Shown: positions 11,401 through 24,466, numbered from the stretch's first letter. The stretch: 64,000 bases of DNA from Morella rubra (GCA_003952965.2 CM025855.1:1835252-1899251), one strand, 5' to 3'. Numbers and translations are program-made. The notes: generated by a model not told the origin, from the sequence alone.

Positions 11401-12395
11401 CTTTTACTACTTCTATTTCTTCTGTTACTGAGCCTGCTTCTTATGATGTTGCTGTGAAAGATGTTAATTGGCGTAATGCCATGATTTCTGAACTGAAGGC
11501 CCTTGAACTTAACAACACATGGTCTTTGACTACTCTACCTCCTGGTAAGACACCTATTAGGTGTAAGTGGATTTTCAAGCTTAAATATCACTCAGATGGG
11601 AGCCTTGAAAGATATAAAGCCCGTTTAGTTGCTAAAGGCTACACTCAACAGGAAGGCATTGGCTATCATAAAACTGTCTCTCCTGTTGCTAAGCTCTCAA
11701 CTGCCCGTTGCCTTCTTGCTGTGGCCTCTTCAAAAGGGTGGTATCTTAAACAATTTGATGTTCAAAATGCATTTTTGCATGGTTCTTTGGACGAGGAAGT
11801 CTATATGATACCTCCACCTGGATATACTGCAGTTCAACCAACTCAGGTGTGCCGTTTGCAAAAGAGTCTTTATGGCCTTAAGCAGGCGTCTCGTCAATGG
11901 AATGCCAGATTTACCTCTGCCTTGCTCTCTTATGGATTTTATCAATCCAAAGCCGATTACAATCTCTTTATTTTCCGTCGAGACTCTTCTTTTATGGCCC
12001 TTCTCGTATATGTGGATGATATAATTGTTGCCAACAATAATCTGACTTCCATCAATGCTCTACAGATTTTTCTCAATACTCAGTTCAAGATAAAATCACT
12101 TGGAGACCTTCGTTACTTCCTAGGTCTTGAAGTGGCACGATCTAAGAGGGATTTGTCCATCAGTCAACGCAAATATGCGTTAGACATTTTAGCGGATTCT
12201 GGACAGCTTAGTTGCTGCCCACTCACATTGCCAATGGACCAGAATTTAAGTCTAAGTCAATCCTCAGGTACACCTCTGCATGATGCTGCTCCTTACCAAA
12301 GACTAGTGGGGCGTTTGCTATACCTCACTCTCTCACGTCCGGATATCAACTATGCTGTTCAAACACTCAACCAATTTTTGCAGCGTCCTACTTGA
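8161..12395 (+). mobile_element. Truncated Ty1/copia retrotransposon, fragment 2
   Basis: In order after the LTR come gag (8473-9170: MTTEEEDATPHQTP; TKNHATWARAMQRALRAKSK; QNGPRIYELKKSL); a CCHC zinc-knuckle region (9290-9430: CTHCKISGHSFENC); integrase (10140-10950: CLICPLAK, FCSDNGFEF, IPQQNGVVERKHN); and reverse transcriptase in one long open frame (11022-12395), with RYKARLVAKGYTQQEG, FDVQNAFLHGSLDEEVYM and an intact LLVYVDDIIV. Gag and integrase carry in-frame stops and frameshifts (for example near 8734 and 10142). Homology ends at 12395 before the RNase H active-site blocks, so the 3' part and 3' LTR are missing. The element is dead. Confidence 0.95.
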
Positions 12396-13184
12396 TTAAA
12401 CTCATAATGAAACTCATCCTACCACTCTCATCATAGATGGTTCTATTTATATATGCATATGAACATATATTTCTTTATTGTATCATACGATTAAAGGTTC
12501 ATGCTTTCATCGATTTTGTACCCTTCCGTTCATTTTACCACGACTACAAACTCCATGGCCTCAGAATCTCTTTTTCACCTACTACTGTTTACAGACTTTA
12601 ACAACTTTTTTCACCAATCCTAAGAGATTTTTTTCTACCTCCAACCAAAAAAAATTTCACCAAAAAATGTTTTTGCCCATCCAAACACAAGCCATGGCAT
12701 TTGGAAACAAAATTTTGTTAAAATTTTAGTAGTTGGTAAAAAAGTGAGGAGGGAGAATGAAAAAGTGAAAAAAGTTGGAGAAAAAATGAGGAGAGAGAAA
12801 TTTTTGTAATGATTATAAAATTTTAGGGAGTAAAATTTTAAAAAAACAAACGCTACATAAATCTAAGCAACATATTCTACGCATAACACCAATACAATTA
12901 TTTGATTAACTTTTCAATGCACAATCATAACTCATCATAGAATAAAAATTCTATTTGCACAAAATATACTTAAAGATCTTCTAACATGCTTATTTCAAGA
13001 CTACCACACAATATAAAATTTGTATATTAACAAAAATGGACCAAAATTAAGTGTAGAAGTAAAATTCCACCCTGGACATAAATTTTAAATTAAACCACAC
13101 ATTTTATTTTCAATAATTCAAAATAGTGCAACAATTAGAGTCAAAAAGTAAAATTTTAATATCCAAACTGACATAAGAGGAAAC
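12396..13184. other. AT-rich spacer; last ~220 bp shared with CNGC copy C flank
   Basis: No gene is seen. From about 12960 to 13180 the sequence matches the 3' flank of CNGC copy C at 36745-36965 (shared words: acataaattttaaattaaac; caataatt-aaaata-tgcaacaatta). This marks A and C as duplicates. The part before it is AT-rich and unassigned. Confidence 0.5.
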
Positions 13185-13755
13185 CTAATTAAACTGATTA
13201 GTGTCGCTATTACCTCTACGTCGGGGTATCACAGTAATTTTATTCAGTAGACCCATCAAGTCGTTGGCCATCAGAACAAAGGCCTCAACTTTTGTATGGG
13301 TTTTGAGTGTCATGGGAGAGATTGGGAGGCTGGATAGACACGGTGAGGGATTGGTATCATTCAACCCAGCCCACTCCAAAAGCTGTTCTCCACAGAATTG
13401 ACCCTTTTCTAAGCACACCCAGCCTGAGGAGGCGGCTCCCCCAGTACTAGAGACAGACTTCCATATGACACCTTCCGTGACTAAGAGCATCCGATCAAGT
13501 GGTTCTCCCTCCCGAACAATGTAGCTGTCTTCATAGTAGTACACGTGCTCGAGACAGTCCAAGAGCCAATGCTTTATTAGGCTTTCACGTTTGTTTTGAA
13601 ACATTGCCACCTAAATAGAAACAATTGGGAGGATCTGATTAATAATGAGCTGACATCCCTTATAATCGATCGACTGCGTCACTCTCCTCTAATTCAAACA
13701 AACTTAAGAAGGGGTCTAATATGGTAACCATATTATTGCCTATCCAAAGACATAC

Positions 13756-13811
<56 letters not shown>

Positions 13812-16800
13812 ACTCACTTTCTCTAGTAGGGGCATGGAGAGACGAAGCTTAATATCTCTTCTCAGATATTTGGGAAGAAGATCGAACGGATTGTCTACGT
13901 TAACGTCCTCCTCCTCTTCTAGCTTCTGTTTTGTGTGAAAAATGATATCTTTCTTTAGAGGATCATCTTCGAGCCCATTTCTCTGTATCCACAACTTAAT
14001 GCTTTGTTTTTTATCACTTATCTTTGCCATTTCCTTCTTATCCTTGAATGTCTTCAACTGTTTAGATGTCTTCAACTGCATATACATCTGGTATAACACA
14101 AGTTTAGATCATCTAATCCTCCCGACAAATTGCAAATTGTTTACAAAACTGAAATTGATAGAAAAGAATGAATCTAGCAATTTATATTAATAATGAAATA
14201 GTAGTTGACCCTCTTGTAATTAACATCAACGAGTGATATATAGATATTAATAATGAAATTTTGTAATGGAGTTCTATATATGTTAGCAATTGAATGCTAT
14301 CTCACACACAATTATATTAATAATAAGGACCCTGAAGCTTAAAAAAGATGGGAGCACCAACCTGCAAATTTCCAATGAAATACAAAAACAGAAGAAGGCC
14401 ACAGATCGAAATGGTGACTGTGAAACAGTTTTCCCAGAAATAGGGACTTGATTTAAGGTTTTGACCAAAACAACTGCAAAAATTGGAACAACTGTAACTC
14501 ATGAGATTTTTGTCTTAGAAACGTCTATTATATTAATCTGTGAAAACAACAATATCTAAACTAATCCACCTGTAAGACTGTATATATGTTTAGAATGTTG
14601 GAGTACTGTGAACCGGAAATCGTTATCACGATAGCATCTTCTTATCCACATACTATTCTGATCTTCTTCGGTAAACTTTTTCTTCTTTTTTTTTCTGACT
14701 GTTTATACCATGACCGTGAGAATTGATATATATAATACGTAGAGCAACAGCCGAGAGCCACAAAGGTGTTCCTACTACCTAAATGATGAATGATGAATCC
14801 ATAAACAGTACTGCACAGGAGGTGTGGCCAAATACATTACAAGAACTCCTGTTTTAGTGTATTATTGTTCTTTGCATTGTTCATTGCATAGTCAGTATTT
14901 ATTTTTCTTTGCATGGTTCAGCAAATGTAACTCTTCTGGGAGAAAGTGTAAGCATTTACAATACAACATGATATCTTTAACGACAACAGGGAACCGATAA
15001 ACGAGTCTGAGGCGCAAACCTCAAATTTCTGAGTCCCCACCAGAAACAGTACAAGATCTTTCGGAAAAAATCCATCGACGACACTGTATCAGACTGAAGG
15101 GCTTCAAGAAATATTCCGAAATTGAAGAGGGTTGTATTGGGTGTTTGTACAGGGCAATCATCATTTAGAAGTCTGTAATGTGCTGAATCCTTAGAATCAT
15201 CATTACAGGTAAAAAAATTCGTTACTTCAGAGCCATTACGATATAATTTATCGGCAAAGTACCAGCAAGCCATCTTCCGTTCGATTGAGAAAAAGTACCA
15301 AAAGGCACCCACTACCTAAATCCAGCAAATCTCTTAAAGATTAGTAAGTTCTGCAGACATTACCAAAAAGAGAGTAAACTAATAAAAGAAAGAGAGAATT
15401 CTGCAGATATGAAAAACAATTTTAACTCCATTTGAAATGAATATAAAAGAATCAGGTAGTATTTCATTAAGAGATTAATACTCTGTGCTCTTAGTTTATC
15501 CAGGACTTGAAGTTGTGGTTGAGGAACTTATGTATACATGCATTCATCGGCGTTCTCAGCTGAATTAAGCTATGGAGAACTTAATTTCTTCATGAGAATC
15601 CTTCAGTACTAGAATATCAAAATTATGATAACAAAGTAGAAACAAGTAATAAAACAAATTAAGATCGGTAAACAAATATAAAGTGGAGAATCAAACTTAC
15701 ATGACTGCCGAGGATATACAGAAACAAATTTAATCCAGCTTTCAAAGGGATAGATTTTTGAATTCTGTTGGAAATCTCGTTAAGTTTTTTCCATGTCAAA
15801 TAGGTACGGAAAATTCTCGGCACATATTGCAAGAGAGCAAGAGCGTTCAAAACCTCCCTTTGACTCCAAGAATTCAGACCTTTCTTTTTTGAGAAGGTAA
15901 ATGGATTAAGCACCTGGATAGATAGTATGAAGTAGGTCATGTAATATCTATTAATGAAGCAGAAAGTGTCATTCATTCAAACAATTAGTTAAATATATGT
16001 ATTTATATTCTTTTTCTCATGTACATGTCACTCAAATCTCCTTGTGTTTGCCAACTCAAAATATTGAGAAATTTAAACCCATCCAAACATTTTTAATGCA
16101 AACATAACTAACTCAAAATTTTGGTCAAGAAATTAATAATAAAAAAACTTTTAAATCATATCTCTCCCCCATCAAAACATCTATTTTATTACAATAAACA
16201 TAAAAAAAATTCACTCAAATCATTCCTCTTTTTTATTTTTTCACACACTCCCATAAAATTCTAATTTGCACTACTCTCTCTCAAAATCCAATAAAACTTT
16301 AATCTAACTCAATTTCTATTCTACCTCAATTTCCCCAAAATTCCTAAATTTAAAAAAAAAAAATATTCTTGGTTTACAAACATGCTAAGCATCTTATAAA
16401 CGAAACTTTTAAATTTCCTACAGAGTAGGTCCCCCACCCAAACCTAAAAAAAAAGTTCTTATTTTTCCAGAGCCAAATGAGAGAGGGAATGCGGCCGAAG
16501 CCTCAATTTTTTTTTTCTTTTCGTGTGGATCCCTCCTTATCTTTTCAAGTTTGACTTTTTTTATACATATTCAGGTTTGACTTTTCTCTTCCTGGAATGG
16601 TTAGTCACTTGCCATAAGTGAACTTGCCATGCAACTTCGTTCTTTTTATCAATGTCCTTTTGCGGACCCATTGCTCCTCACGCCAACCCCGCCTCCTTGA
16701 TTCTTCCAAAATCCCTAGGACCCTATCTCAAGTTCTCTCAGGCCGCCGCCCACATATTCACATAAGAGTACTAGACGCCTATTTGTACTCTTTTTTTTTC

Positions 16801-18589
16801 CTATGAATTTTGAAAGATGACAATACGAAGATTTCATGCAGTATTTGTGATCTTTTTTCTCGGCAATGTATAAATTTTTTTTTTTTATTGTTTAAGTGTT
16901 TCTTTACAAATAGCTAGATGAAAACTACCCAAAATAATATTTGTTCTTTGTTTTCAATTTTTGATTACTCGCTTAACAATAACTCCGTTGAAATAGTTTC
17001 AAAAGTTTCATAAAACTGAGGTATATACGTAATTTCTTTAGTTGAATAGTTATTGAATGAAATTTTAAAGTTGTTTTAATAAGATTTAGATTTTTTTTTT
17101 TTTATGTAGTTCATATATTGTGTTCAAAGATGTGGATGTTTTACAACCTATTCTCCACACGAATCACATAACGGCTTCCTAAAAGATCTAAAATTCAACT
17201 TGAAGAAATTGATACATCTAGATCCCGGCTTGCAGCCTCAAATTTGGGATTATCCTTTAAACCAATGCATGTGATGAAATTTTGAGTTGTAAAACTCAAA
17301 ATTATATCTCTCTACGTATTTAACTAATTTGGGCCCCTAGATAAAATTTCTGGTTTCATCCTTGCTTATCTACGAATAGAATAATTAGCCAGAACATATA
17401 AAATAATTATTTAGCCTATTAATATATATCATGCACGTATAAAATAAAAGTACAATTTTAAGATTTAGTACCTGTGGGATTGGAAGAATAGCGAGAACGT
17501 CAACAGCGAAGTATGACGACAAGTACCTCTTTCTTATTTCCCGAGGTTCTGTAACTAGTCTTGTTCGTTCAATATCATGGAGGTCCTCGGATTTATAGGG
17601 ACAAAGAAATTGCAAGAATATATTCACAACATAAATCATATCAGTGACTGATCGCAAGCAAATGACAACAACCCTCAATCTTTTATCTATCACAACGCAC
17701 GAGTTATGCTTCTGGATCACAGGAAGATAAAAGAAGAAAGGGTCCACGAACAATGCAAGTATACACAAAGCTAAAAAAATCTCATGCCAAGTTTTAATGA
17801 ATCGCCCATCTGGATGAAGAATTCCTACTGAGTTAATTCCATCATCCAAGGATCCTTGCGGCCTCTTAACCCTGAGCAGAAAATAGAAAAATATATATAA
17901 TTTACCAGACAACAAATTAAACTCGTGCAGAATATTTATTACGTAATATTGTGTAATATATCACATCAACTACTAATTGCATACTGCTATAGCTTGCTAA
18001 AACTAAGAAAATTTCCAGCAATAGTGATCTTCTCGATTTAGAGTTAGCAAATATAAAGATAAGGAAGAAGCTCATTACAACCTGAGATCATTGTTCATCG
18101 CGGTAAGCTGACAATAGCACATAACTTGCGTCTCGCTATTCCTGAGCACAATATTATAACAAATAATTAATATATGGAAGATGTTTTTTTTTTTCGAATA
18201 AGGAGAAAAATCATGCTCTACTTTAAGCCCATCAAATTGGTTCTAATGTAACAAATAGGTACGTTTTGGATAATTGGAATTATTTCACACCTGAAACACC
18301 ATGTAAATCAAGATACTTGAATATATATGAACTACGTACTCGGAAAGCGCATACCTATTGTCAGTGAAGGCCGACAAATATACAAATAAATGGCGCTCTT
18401 ATTATCCATTGATTTCTTCAGCTTGGAATTTGTTTTAAAATTACTTGTAATTATAGAAATAACAATATAAGATGAAAATTATAATTGACCACAAATTATG
18501 CAATTACATGTCTAACAGTTAAGCCGCTGTAAACTTCCTAGTACAATAATAAGCACCAAAAAAGAAGAAGATTCTAACCTCGTCATCAT
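13185..18589 (-). CDS. Cyclic nucleotide-gated ion channel, copy A (8 exons, intact, 595 aa)
   Basis: This is a CNGC1-like plant channel for Ca2+/K+ at the plasma membrane. Exons on the minus strand: 18589-18579, 18141-18082, 17871-17472, 15913-15701, 15315-15020, 14473-14362, 14087-13818, 13610-13185. All junctions are GT-AG and the lengths sum to 1788 nt, exactly 596 codons with the stop. Exon 3 carries the ILHPDG start of S1 and the S1-S2 helices. Exon 4 has S4 and the linker (LLQYVPRIFRTYL). Exon 5 has S5 and the pore helix (YCFWWGLRNL). Exon 6 has the GQN filter and S6. Exon 7 has the C-linker (DLLPKYLRRDIK). Exon 8 has the cyclic-nucleotide-binding core (SYIVREGEPLDRMLLVTEG). It stops about 20 residues after VEAFVLMANDL, so the C-terminal helix and the IQ/calmodulin-binding tail usual in this family (about 700 aa) are missing. 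The start (ATGATG) is inferred from the phase of exon 2. Confidence 0.85.
13764..13808. repeat. (TA)n microsatellite in CNGC A intron 7
   Basis: An almost pure run of ta dinucleotides lies in the intron just downstream of the C-linker exon. The corresponding introns of copies B and C have only short tatata runs, so the expansion is specific to copy A. Confidence 0.9.
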
Positions 18590-18780
18590 GATCAGCCTCT
18601 TCTCTTGGTGGTGCCCGCAGAGATTGAATCTAAAGAATTAAAAAAAAACCTCCAAACTGGTAGAACCGAAGAGTTTCTTTCCTAGTTGAAATATGGAAAA
18701 CATGATGTGAACGTTTTCAGGGGCAGAATGCCAGAATTAGTAACAGTGGAGCATATATATATATATATGAGAGAATACGA
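18590..18780 (-). promoter_or_regulatory. Promoter/5' leader of CNGC copy A, conserved in copies B, C and D
   Basis: Upstream of the start lies a block with aaaacatg and gaacgttttcaggg, then agaattagta and gtggagcatatatatat. The same block sits upstream of copy B (33685-33760), copy C (40805-40855) and copy D (52690-52760). Read on the minus strand, the tatatatata run lies about 165-190 bp before the start codon and could act as a TATA box. No transcript data are available here. Confidence 0.45.
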
Positions 18781-18869
18781 TCATCTGCACTACTTACAAG
18801 GAATACAGATAGCAGTTTTCAGGGACGCTAATATAACTGCAGATTATTTAGCAAGGCGAGATTCGTAAA

Positions 18870-21800
18870 GGATATTGTCCAATACTTTTGATTCTATTGA
18901 AGATCTATCCAGGCACGAACGTAATTGATATTACAAGGGCTAGCTGATAAGGTAGGATTATCATGCATTGGTTTAAATTAATTAAATTCGTTTTTAGGTC
19001 TATATATGTACGTATCTTGTTTGTTTGGTTGTTGGTTTTGGTTCGTTATGTTAGATGATCAGCTGTAATCATAGTTTTCTGCTGCTATAAATGAGTATAT
19101 TAATAAGGTTACAGGGTCACTTCTCATTTCTTAAAAAACAAAAGTAATATATCCAGACAACAGACAAATATATATAGCCGTACGTAAGTAAAAATTATAA
19201 TCCGTCTTTAGTATGAATCAATTTGTGGTTCATGATCCATACCGTTCAGCTATGCTGCGACGACAACCGATCCCCTCGTGCTCTATTGAACCCCTTCTAG
19301 CTGCTGACAATTGAACCCACGATAGTAGCCGACCCAGAAAACTGATTTGAGAGAGAGAACTTTATGGACCTCTTTTCAACTCCAGTATCTGAAATTCTTC
19401 AAGCTAGGTCTACCTATATATATATATTATATTCTAGTGCCCTTTTTGTGTGTTTGTGGAGAGAGGAAACAGGGAGGAAATAGTACTGAAGGACAGTTAT
19501 ACACGGGTTTAGACTTCAGAGCATCGGACTTTTCTTTCTAAATTATCGGAAATCGGAATTGCCGCGTTATAATATCTTCCGCAGGTTGCTCGGACTTTTC
19601 TTTCTACACGGAAATAGGAATATTTCTTCCGGTTTTGAGGACGAAGATGCGGGGAAAGGGACCAGCCACCTTACGTTTTCTACGTACGTCACGTAGGGAT
19701 CAGATTCCGAAGCTTTCCTAAGGGCTTGTTCTTTTGGGCCGAATTTGGAAAATTTGCATTCAACTAAAAAAAAAAACCTCCCACCGAACATGATTTATTT
19801 GAGGACGCAGTTCATTAGTTTTCGATTTTACCCTGGCCATATTTATACAGAATTATCAAAATACCCTCTAGTCATGCATTGCGTACATTAAAATTGAAGG
19901 GTAAAATGGAATTTTTAAAAATACATGGCCCCACACATTCAGTACATTAAATATTCGAACATATGAATGGACGAAATACCTTAAATAATTTACCCAAGTT
20001 GAAGTTTTGGTTGAGGGCGATATGATCATTTCGTACTACCATTTAATAACCTGCTACAGTTGTTTCCCCCCTTTTCCTGCGTAGCCTAATAGTTTTTCAG
20101 TGACATGCTTGCGTCAAACACACAATTTGTCTTCTTGTTCTTTTCTTCTTCGTTTTTTTTTTCTCTTTATAAACGCATCAGTCACGTTTGTCTTTTTCTT
20201 CTCCTTTCTTTTTTTAAATACCTTTATAATATTTTTATCATAATAAAAAACAAAAAAGAAATATTAATAAATATTATAAATAAACAATATTATTTTACAT
20301 TTTATATTCTTCATTCATCCCAATAAAAATAATCTACAAACAACAACTTTAAAAATCATCATTACTTTTTTTACACTTCAACAACTTCTACACAAACACC
20401 AATACAACTCCAACATCATTTAAAAATTTTCAAAATACTTCAAATCCTAAAAATCTCATCAAAACGAAAGTGACAGTCTCCTTTTGTCCCTGCAATCTAA
20501 CGGTTAATATAAGTCTACCTCATTTTGGCTTGATGGCTCCATTTTGAGGCTCAAAATCCCTCAAATTTCTTTCTTTCTCATGCAAGCTCCCTTCTTTCTC
20601 TTTTTTCCCTTCTTTTTCACGCAAATTCCTCATCATTGCCGCTCTCTCTCTCCTTTGTTCACAAGCAGAGGCAAGAGGGGGCGAACAGGGGCCATTGCCC
20701 CTGTTGGCTCCCCCCCCCCCCCCCGAAAATTTTTTTACACCTAATTTTTAAAATTTTTTGCCAGCCCACCCCCTTGATCCACTGAATACTCAGCCCTCCT
20801 TATGAATACGCTTGTGTTTCATCAACCAAAATGCTTATGAAGATGCTGAAAATATTTTATTTATGTGTTCATTTGTGAATATGCTTGTGAAAATGCCGAA
20901 AATATTTCATTTATGTGTTCTGTTTTACTAAGAATATATATAAATACTAAAAATATATATAAATTAGTTGGTGCTTGATTGCTGTCTTGAACAACGATAA
21001 TTTTTAGTCTTTAATTTTTGATATTTTAATTCTTAAGACATTTTTTTGCATTACGCAGTAAAAAAAATTATTTTTTGCTATTTTCCCTTAAGAGTTTGCT
21101 CCCTTTCAATTGCATTCCTAGCTCCGTCACTGCCTTTGTTCGCAGGACAAGTTCTCTTCTTTATGATTTTTTCTTTCTAAACTCCTTCTCAATATTGTAG
21201 AAGGTCAGGCATCCCTAAAAGAATTTTAAAGAATCTCATTTTTTACATGCGCCGCACAGCCACCTATGAGGTGTAGACCTTGATTAATTGGAGACTCGAA
21301 TTCCATTCTTAAGTAAGGAACCTGTGACCTTACGAGACTCTGCTTTTGTGATTACACCTGTGACCCTGCGAGACTTCCCTACAAGCAGTAAAATATAACA
21401 ATAACAACAAGGGGAATAAGAGCAAGGGAACAGAAAGGCAGAGAACTTCTTTTGTTGCGCTTAGCGGCGTCGCGTGTCCTGCGCTTCCATATTCGATGAC
21501 CCTTTTTGATCCCCTGGTCGGTTATGTCGGCCCTGTTCCTAAAGTCGTATGAATATTTACTTTCAAATTGGGACCTTTTTTCTGCAGCACTTCCCCATAT
21601 CCCTGAACAAAAACAAGTACTTTATGGACCAGCTGCATAATGTGCTCTGTCCATGGTTTAACAAATACAATACCATCGGAACACCTCAGAGGTGGCTGTG
21701 CAGCGCACGTAAAAAATGGGGTGCTTTAAAATTCTTTCAGGAATGCCCGGCTTCTGCAATATTGAGTAGAGTTCAAAAAGACAAAATCATAAATAAGAGA

Positions 21801-22200
21801 ACTTGTCCTGCAAACAGAGGAGAGAGAAAGAAGGGAGCCTGTAAGAGAGAAGAAAATTTGGAAATTTAGAGCTGCCGAGCCGAGCTACCAAGCCATATTA
21901 TTATTATTTTTTTCATTAAATGCAGGGACAAAAGGACACCGTCTCTCGCAAAGACTTCCGAATCCGCTCCCACTTGACATACTTAACGTCACCATCCTAA
22001 TGCGTAAGTTGATCGTTAATTCGTTGTTTTCTGCTTGTTACAATTTCTTCAGCTTTTCGTTTTGTCTCGTTGTAATGTAAGAGCAAGTCAATATAAAAGC
22101 CCGTCCACAAGGCAGTCCAACTCGAAAACGATGGCCCCAAGGCAGAACCGTGGATGTATCGTAGAGCGTCCATTGGACAATGTCGTGGACATACAATAGC
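18870..22200. other. Intergenic repeats, no supported gene
   Basis: About 19565-19685 is the inverted relative of 65-170. About 19780-20150 matches 62610-62850 in direct orientation (ccgaacatgatttatttgagga; catatttatacagaatta; aacacacaatttgtcttcttg). A pure C run lies at about 20711-20724, between a gggggcgaacaggggc-type stretch and ccagcccaccccc. Three short open frames of 60-110 codons show no family resemblance. I see no gene here. Confidence 0.5.
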
Positions 22201-23150
22201 ATCGACCAATGGATAGTTCAATATTATCTATCAATTTAGTGGAAGGAAAAGGTGAGCTGGGAAAAAGAGAGAATCGGACAGAAGAGGTTGCTGGAATTTT
22301 CTGTATATTCATTGAGTCAAAAATGTACAGTTGCGTTTGTATATTAGAATATTCTAAGTAAGCTATTTGCACTGACAACAATATTCTAGAAGAACTTTAC
22401 ACATCAGTAATAATTTGTTACAAGAAGAATAAAGGACATTTCAAAATTGACCTTCTCTAGTAAGCCCCTTAAGATGGAGAATAGATATTCTTTATTCACA
22501 TCTTGAAGAGGTGTGAAAGAAAAATATTGGAAGGAAGAGGCTTAATAAACATGTCACCAGGGGGCACATAAATGGTGTGAAGAAGGCCTTTTTGAATAAT
22601 TGTCACGAATCAAATGGCAGTCCAACTTTATATGTTTGGTTTGCTCGTGAAATATTGGATTACCTGTTATATGGATGGCAGCAAGGTTGTCACAATGGAG
22701 CTTAGCAGGCTGAGGATGAGGAACCAGCAATGCATCCAATCTGTACCTCAACCAAGTGACTTCAGAAGATGTGGTTGTCATGGCTCAATACTCTTCCTTA
22801 GCAGAGGACCTAGAAACAACACTTTGCTTTTAGATTTTTCAGGAAATGAGTGACTTTCCAAGAAATATACATTAGCCAATAATTGATTTGCGAGAATCCG
22901 AATATGAAGTCTAATCAGAATGGCAATAAACAATCGAAATAAGAGGTGAATGAGTAGAGAAAGTAAGTACTTGACCTAGAGAATTGTTGAGATACCGTAA
23001 AACTTTAGAAGTTAACTGCAAGTGCATAGCAATAAGAGCATGCATGAACTGACTGAGACTACGAACAGCACAGCTAAATCAGGTTCAGTCAAAATTAAAT
23101 AAAGTAATCTCCTCAACCAAAATGAAACAGAGGAAGAACAAAGGGCTAGC
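22200..23150 (-). mobile_element. Copia retrotransposon fragment 3 (RNase H end plus LTR)
   Basis: On the minus strand, 23135-22480 matches the end of copia pol. The sequence near 23100 resembles the RLLYLTLTRPDL block. Around 22781-22560 it encodes SEVTWLRYRLDALLVPHPQP, then LHCDNLAAIHITGNPIFHEQ and KHIKLDCHLIRD. Many frame breaks are present. At about 22465-22480 a polypurine-like stretch (the complement of ttaagatggagaatag) leads into AT-rich LTR-like sequence down to about 22200. Only this 3' end remains. Confidence 0.8.
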
Positions 23151-23583
23151 ACGACTTTTTCCTTTTAGTTTATACTGTCTTGGGCCTATCCTAAACTAAT
23201 GGTCCTTAATTCGTAGAAGAGTCGCTTCTTACTATCTTAACTTTTAAAAGTTCAAAGTATTTTTTGACATCGCGCGACTCGAAGATCTTAATGAAATTTA
23301 GATAGAAATTGAGTTAAAGTTTTGTAGTTATTTATGTTTGTCGGGTTATTATATACCTAAAACCAAATAATTGGCGAAGAAAAAACATTTACAGAAAAAC
23401 AAAATGATTTAACTGTCTAGGCAGTCGGGACCCCTTTCAAGGAAGTGCCTATCCCCTCAAAAGGTCCGCACGAATTTTTTTTATTTTTTTATTTTTTTAT
23501 TTTTTTATCTAAATGGTCCTCACGATTATTCATTATTTGTAAATTCAAGTTACTGCAAATGAACATTAATTGCCTCCAATTAA

Positions 23584-24466
23584 TGTTTTGGGAAGTAACT
23601 AACGCTGGCCTCTTCTTTCTGGCGATTTCTGATGGAAACGCCCTTCGAGGTCGAGTTCAGGTGTCCCAGATCTACAATGGTGTTGGCGTCCAGCACCATA
23701 GAGGCGGCGCGTGTGCTCCCACGCACCCCTTTCTATGCGCGTGGATCTCACGCCCACAGATCTTTGAGGATTTCAGATCGTTCTTCGGCCATTTTTGTTA
23801 GGAACCACCTTTGCTTGCCTTGTTTCATTTTCGTTTGCTTTTTTGGTCTTTGTTCTCTTTTGGTATAGGTATGTTTTGGAAAGGAACGAACACTGGCCTC
23901 TTCTTTCTGGAGATCGAACTCTGGTGGATATGCCCTTCAAGGTCAAGTTTAGGTGTCCCAGATCTACAATGTTGCAAGCGTCCAGCACCAGAGAGGCGGC
24001 GCGTGGGAGCTATGTGCGTGGATCTCACGCTCACAGATTCCTACGGACTTCAGATCGTTCCTCTGTCATTTTTTCCAGGGGGAATCACCTTCGAGTGGTC
24101 CACTTTCGAAGGTGGTTCCTCTTCTGTTGGTTCATACGCTTCTTCGAGGAAGTGGAAGTGAGGTGCTCGTCCACCCCTTCCTTCGGCGATTTGAACCGCC
24201 GTTCATGGCGTGGGTTATCTTAGATCCGGGTGTTTGGATCCGTGTAGGATTTATGGGCCTTGTGGCCTGGTTGTATGAGGCCTATATGATCGTTTGGATT
24301 AAGTCCTTTAAAGCCGTTTGTTGTAGGGCCCTTTAAAGCCTTAAATGTTGTTATAATGGGCTTTACGCCCTTGTGCATTGTAATCGGCGTCGGTGGCCTG
24401 CCCGTACGTAGCCATCATGTAATACCCTATGTGAAATGAATTTTCACTATTGCCAAAAAAAAAAAC
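23584..24466 (+). mobile_element. Retroposon 3' part with an internal direct repeat and poly-A tail
   Basis: Two units of about 210 bp, starting near 23584 and 23872 (period about 288), share ctggcctcttctttctgg, ggtgtcccagatctacaatg, gcgtccagcacca, gaggcggcgcgtg and cgtggatctcacgc. They are followed by 370 bp ending in tgaattttcactattgcc plus an A-run at 24456-24466. A poly-A end on the plus strand suggests a LINE or SINE-like retroposon. No reverse transcriptase is present, so a 5'-truncated LINE is possible. The 5' border and target duplication were not identified. Confidence 0.5.

Noticed and set aside
13741..13810. Long (TA)n as a possible CRISPR-like or regulatory repeat
   Set aside because: A simple microsatellite in an intron of a plant gene.
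18686..18868. A 60-codon frame just upstream of CNGC A whose end (ANITADYLARRDS) recalls RNase H
   Set aside because: Its first half is the conserved CNGC upstream block, and the resemblance at the end is too short to support a gene or element.
21549..21869. Plus-strand 106-codon frame
   Set aside because: Low-complexity lysine-rich end and no family resemblance. Probably chance.
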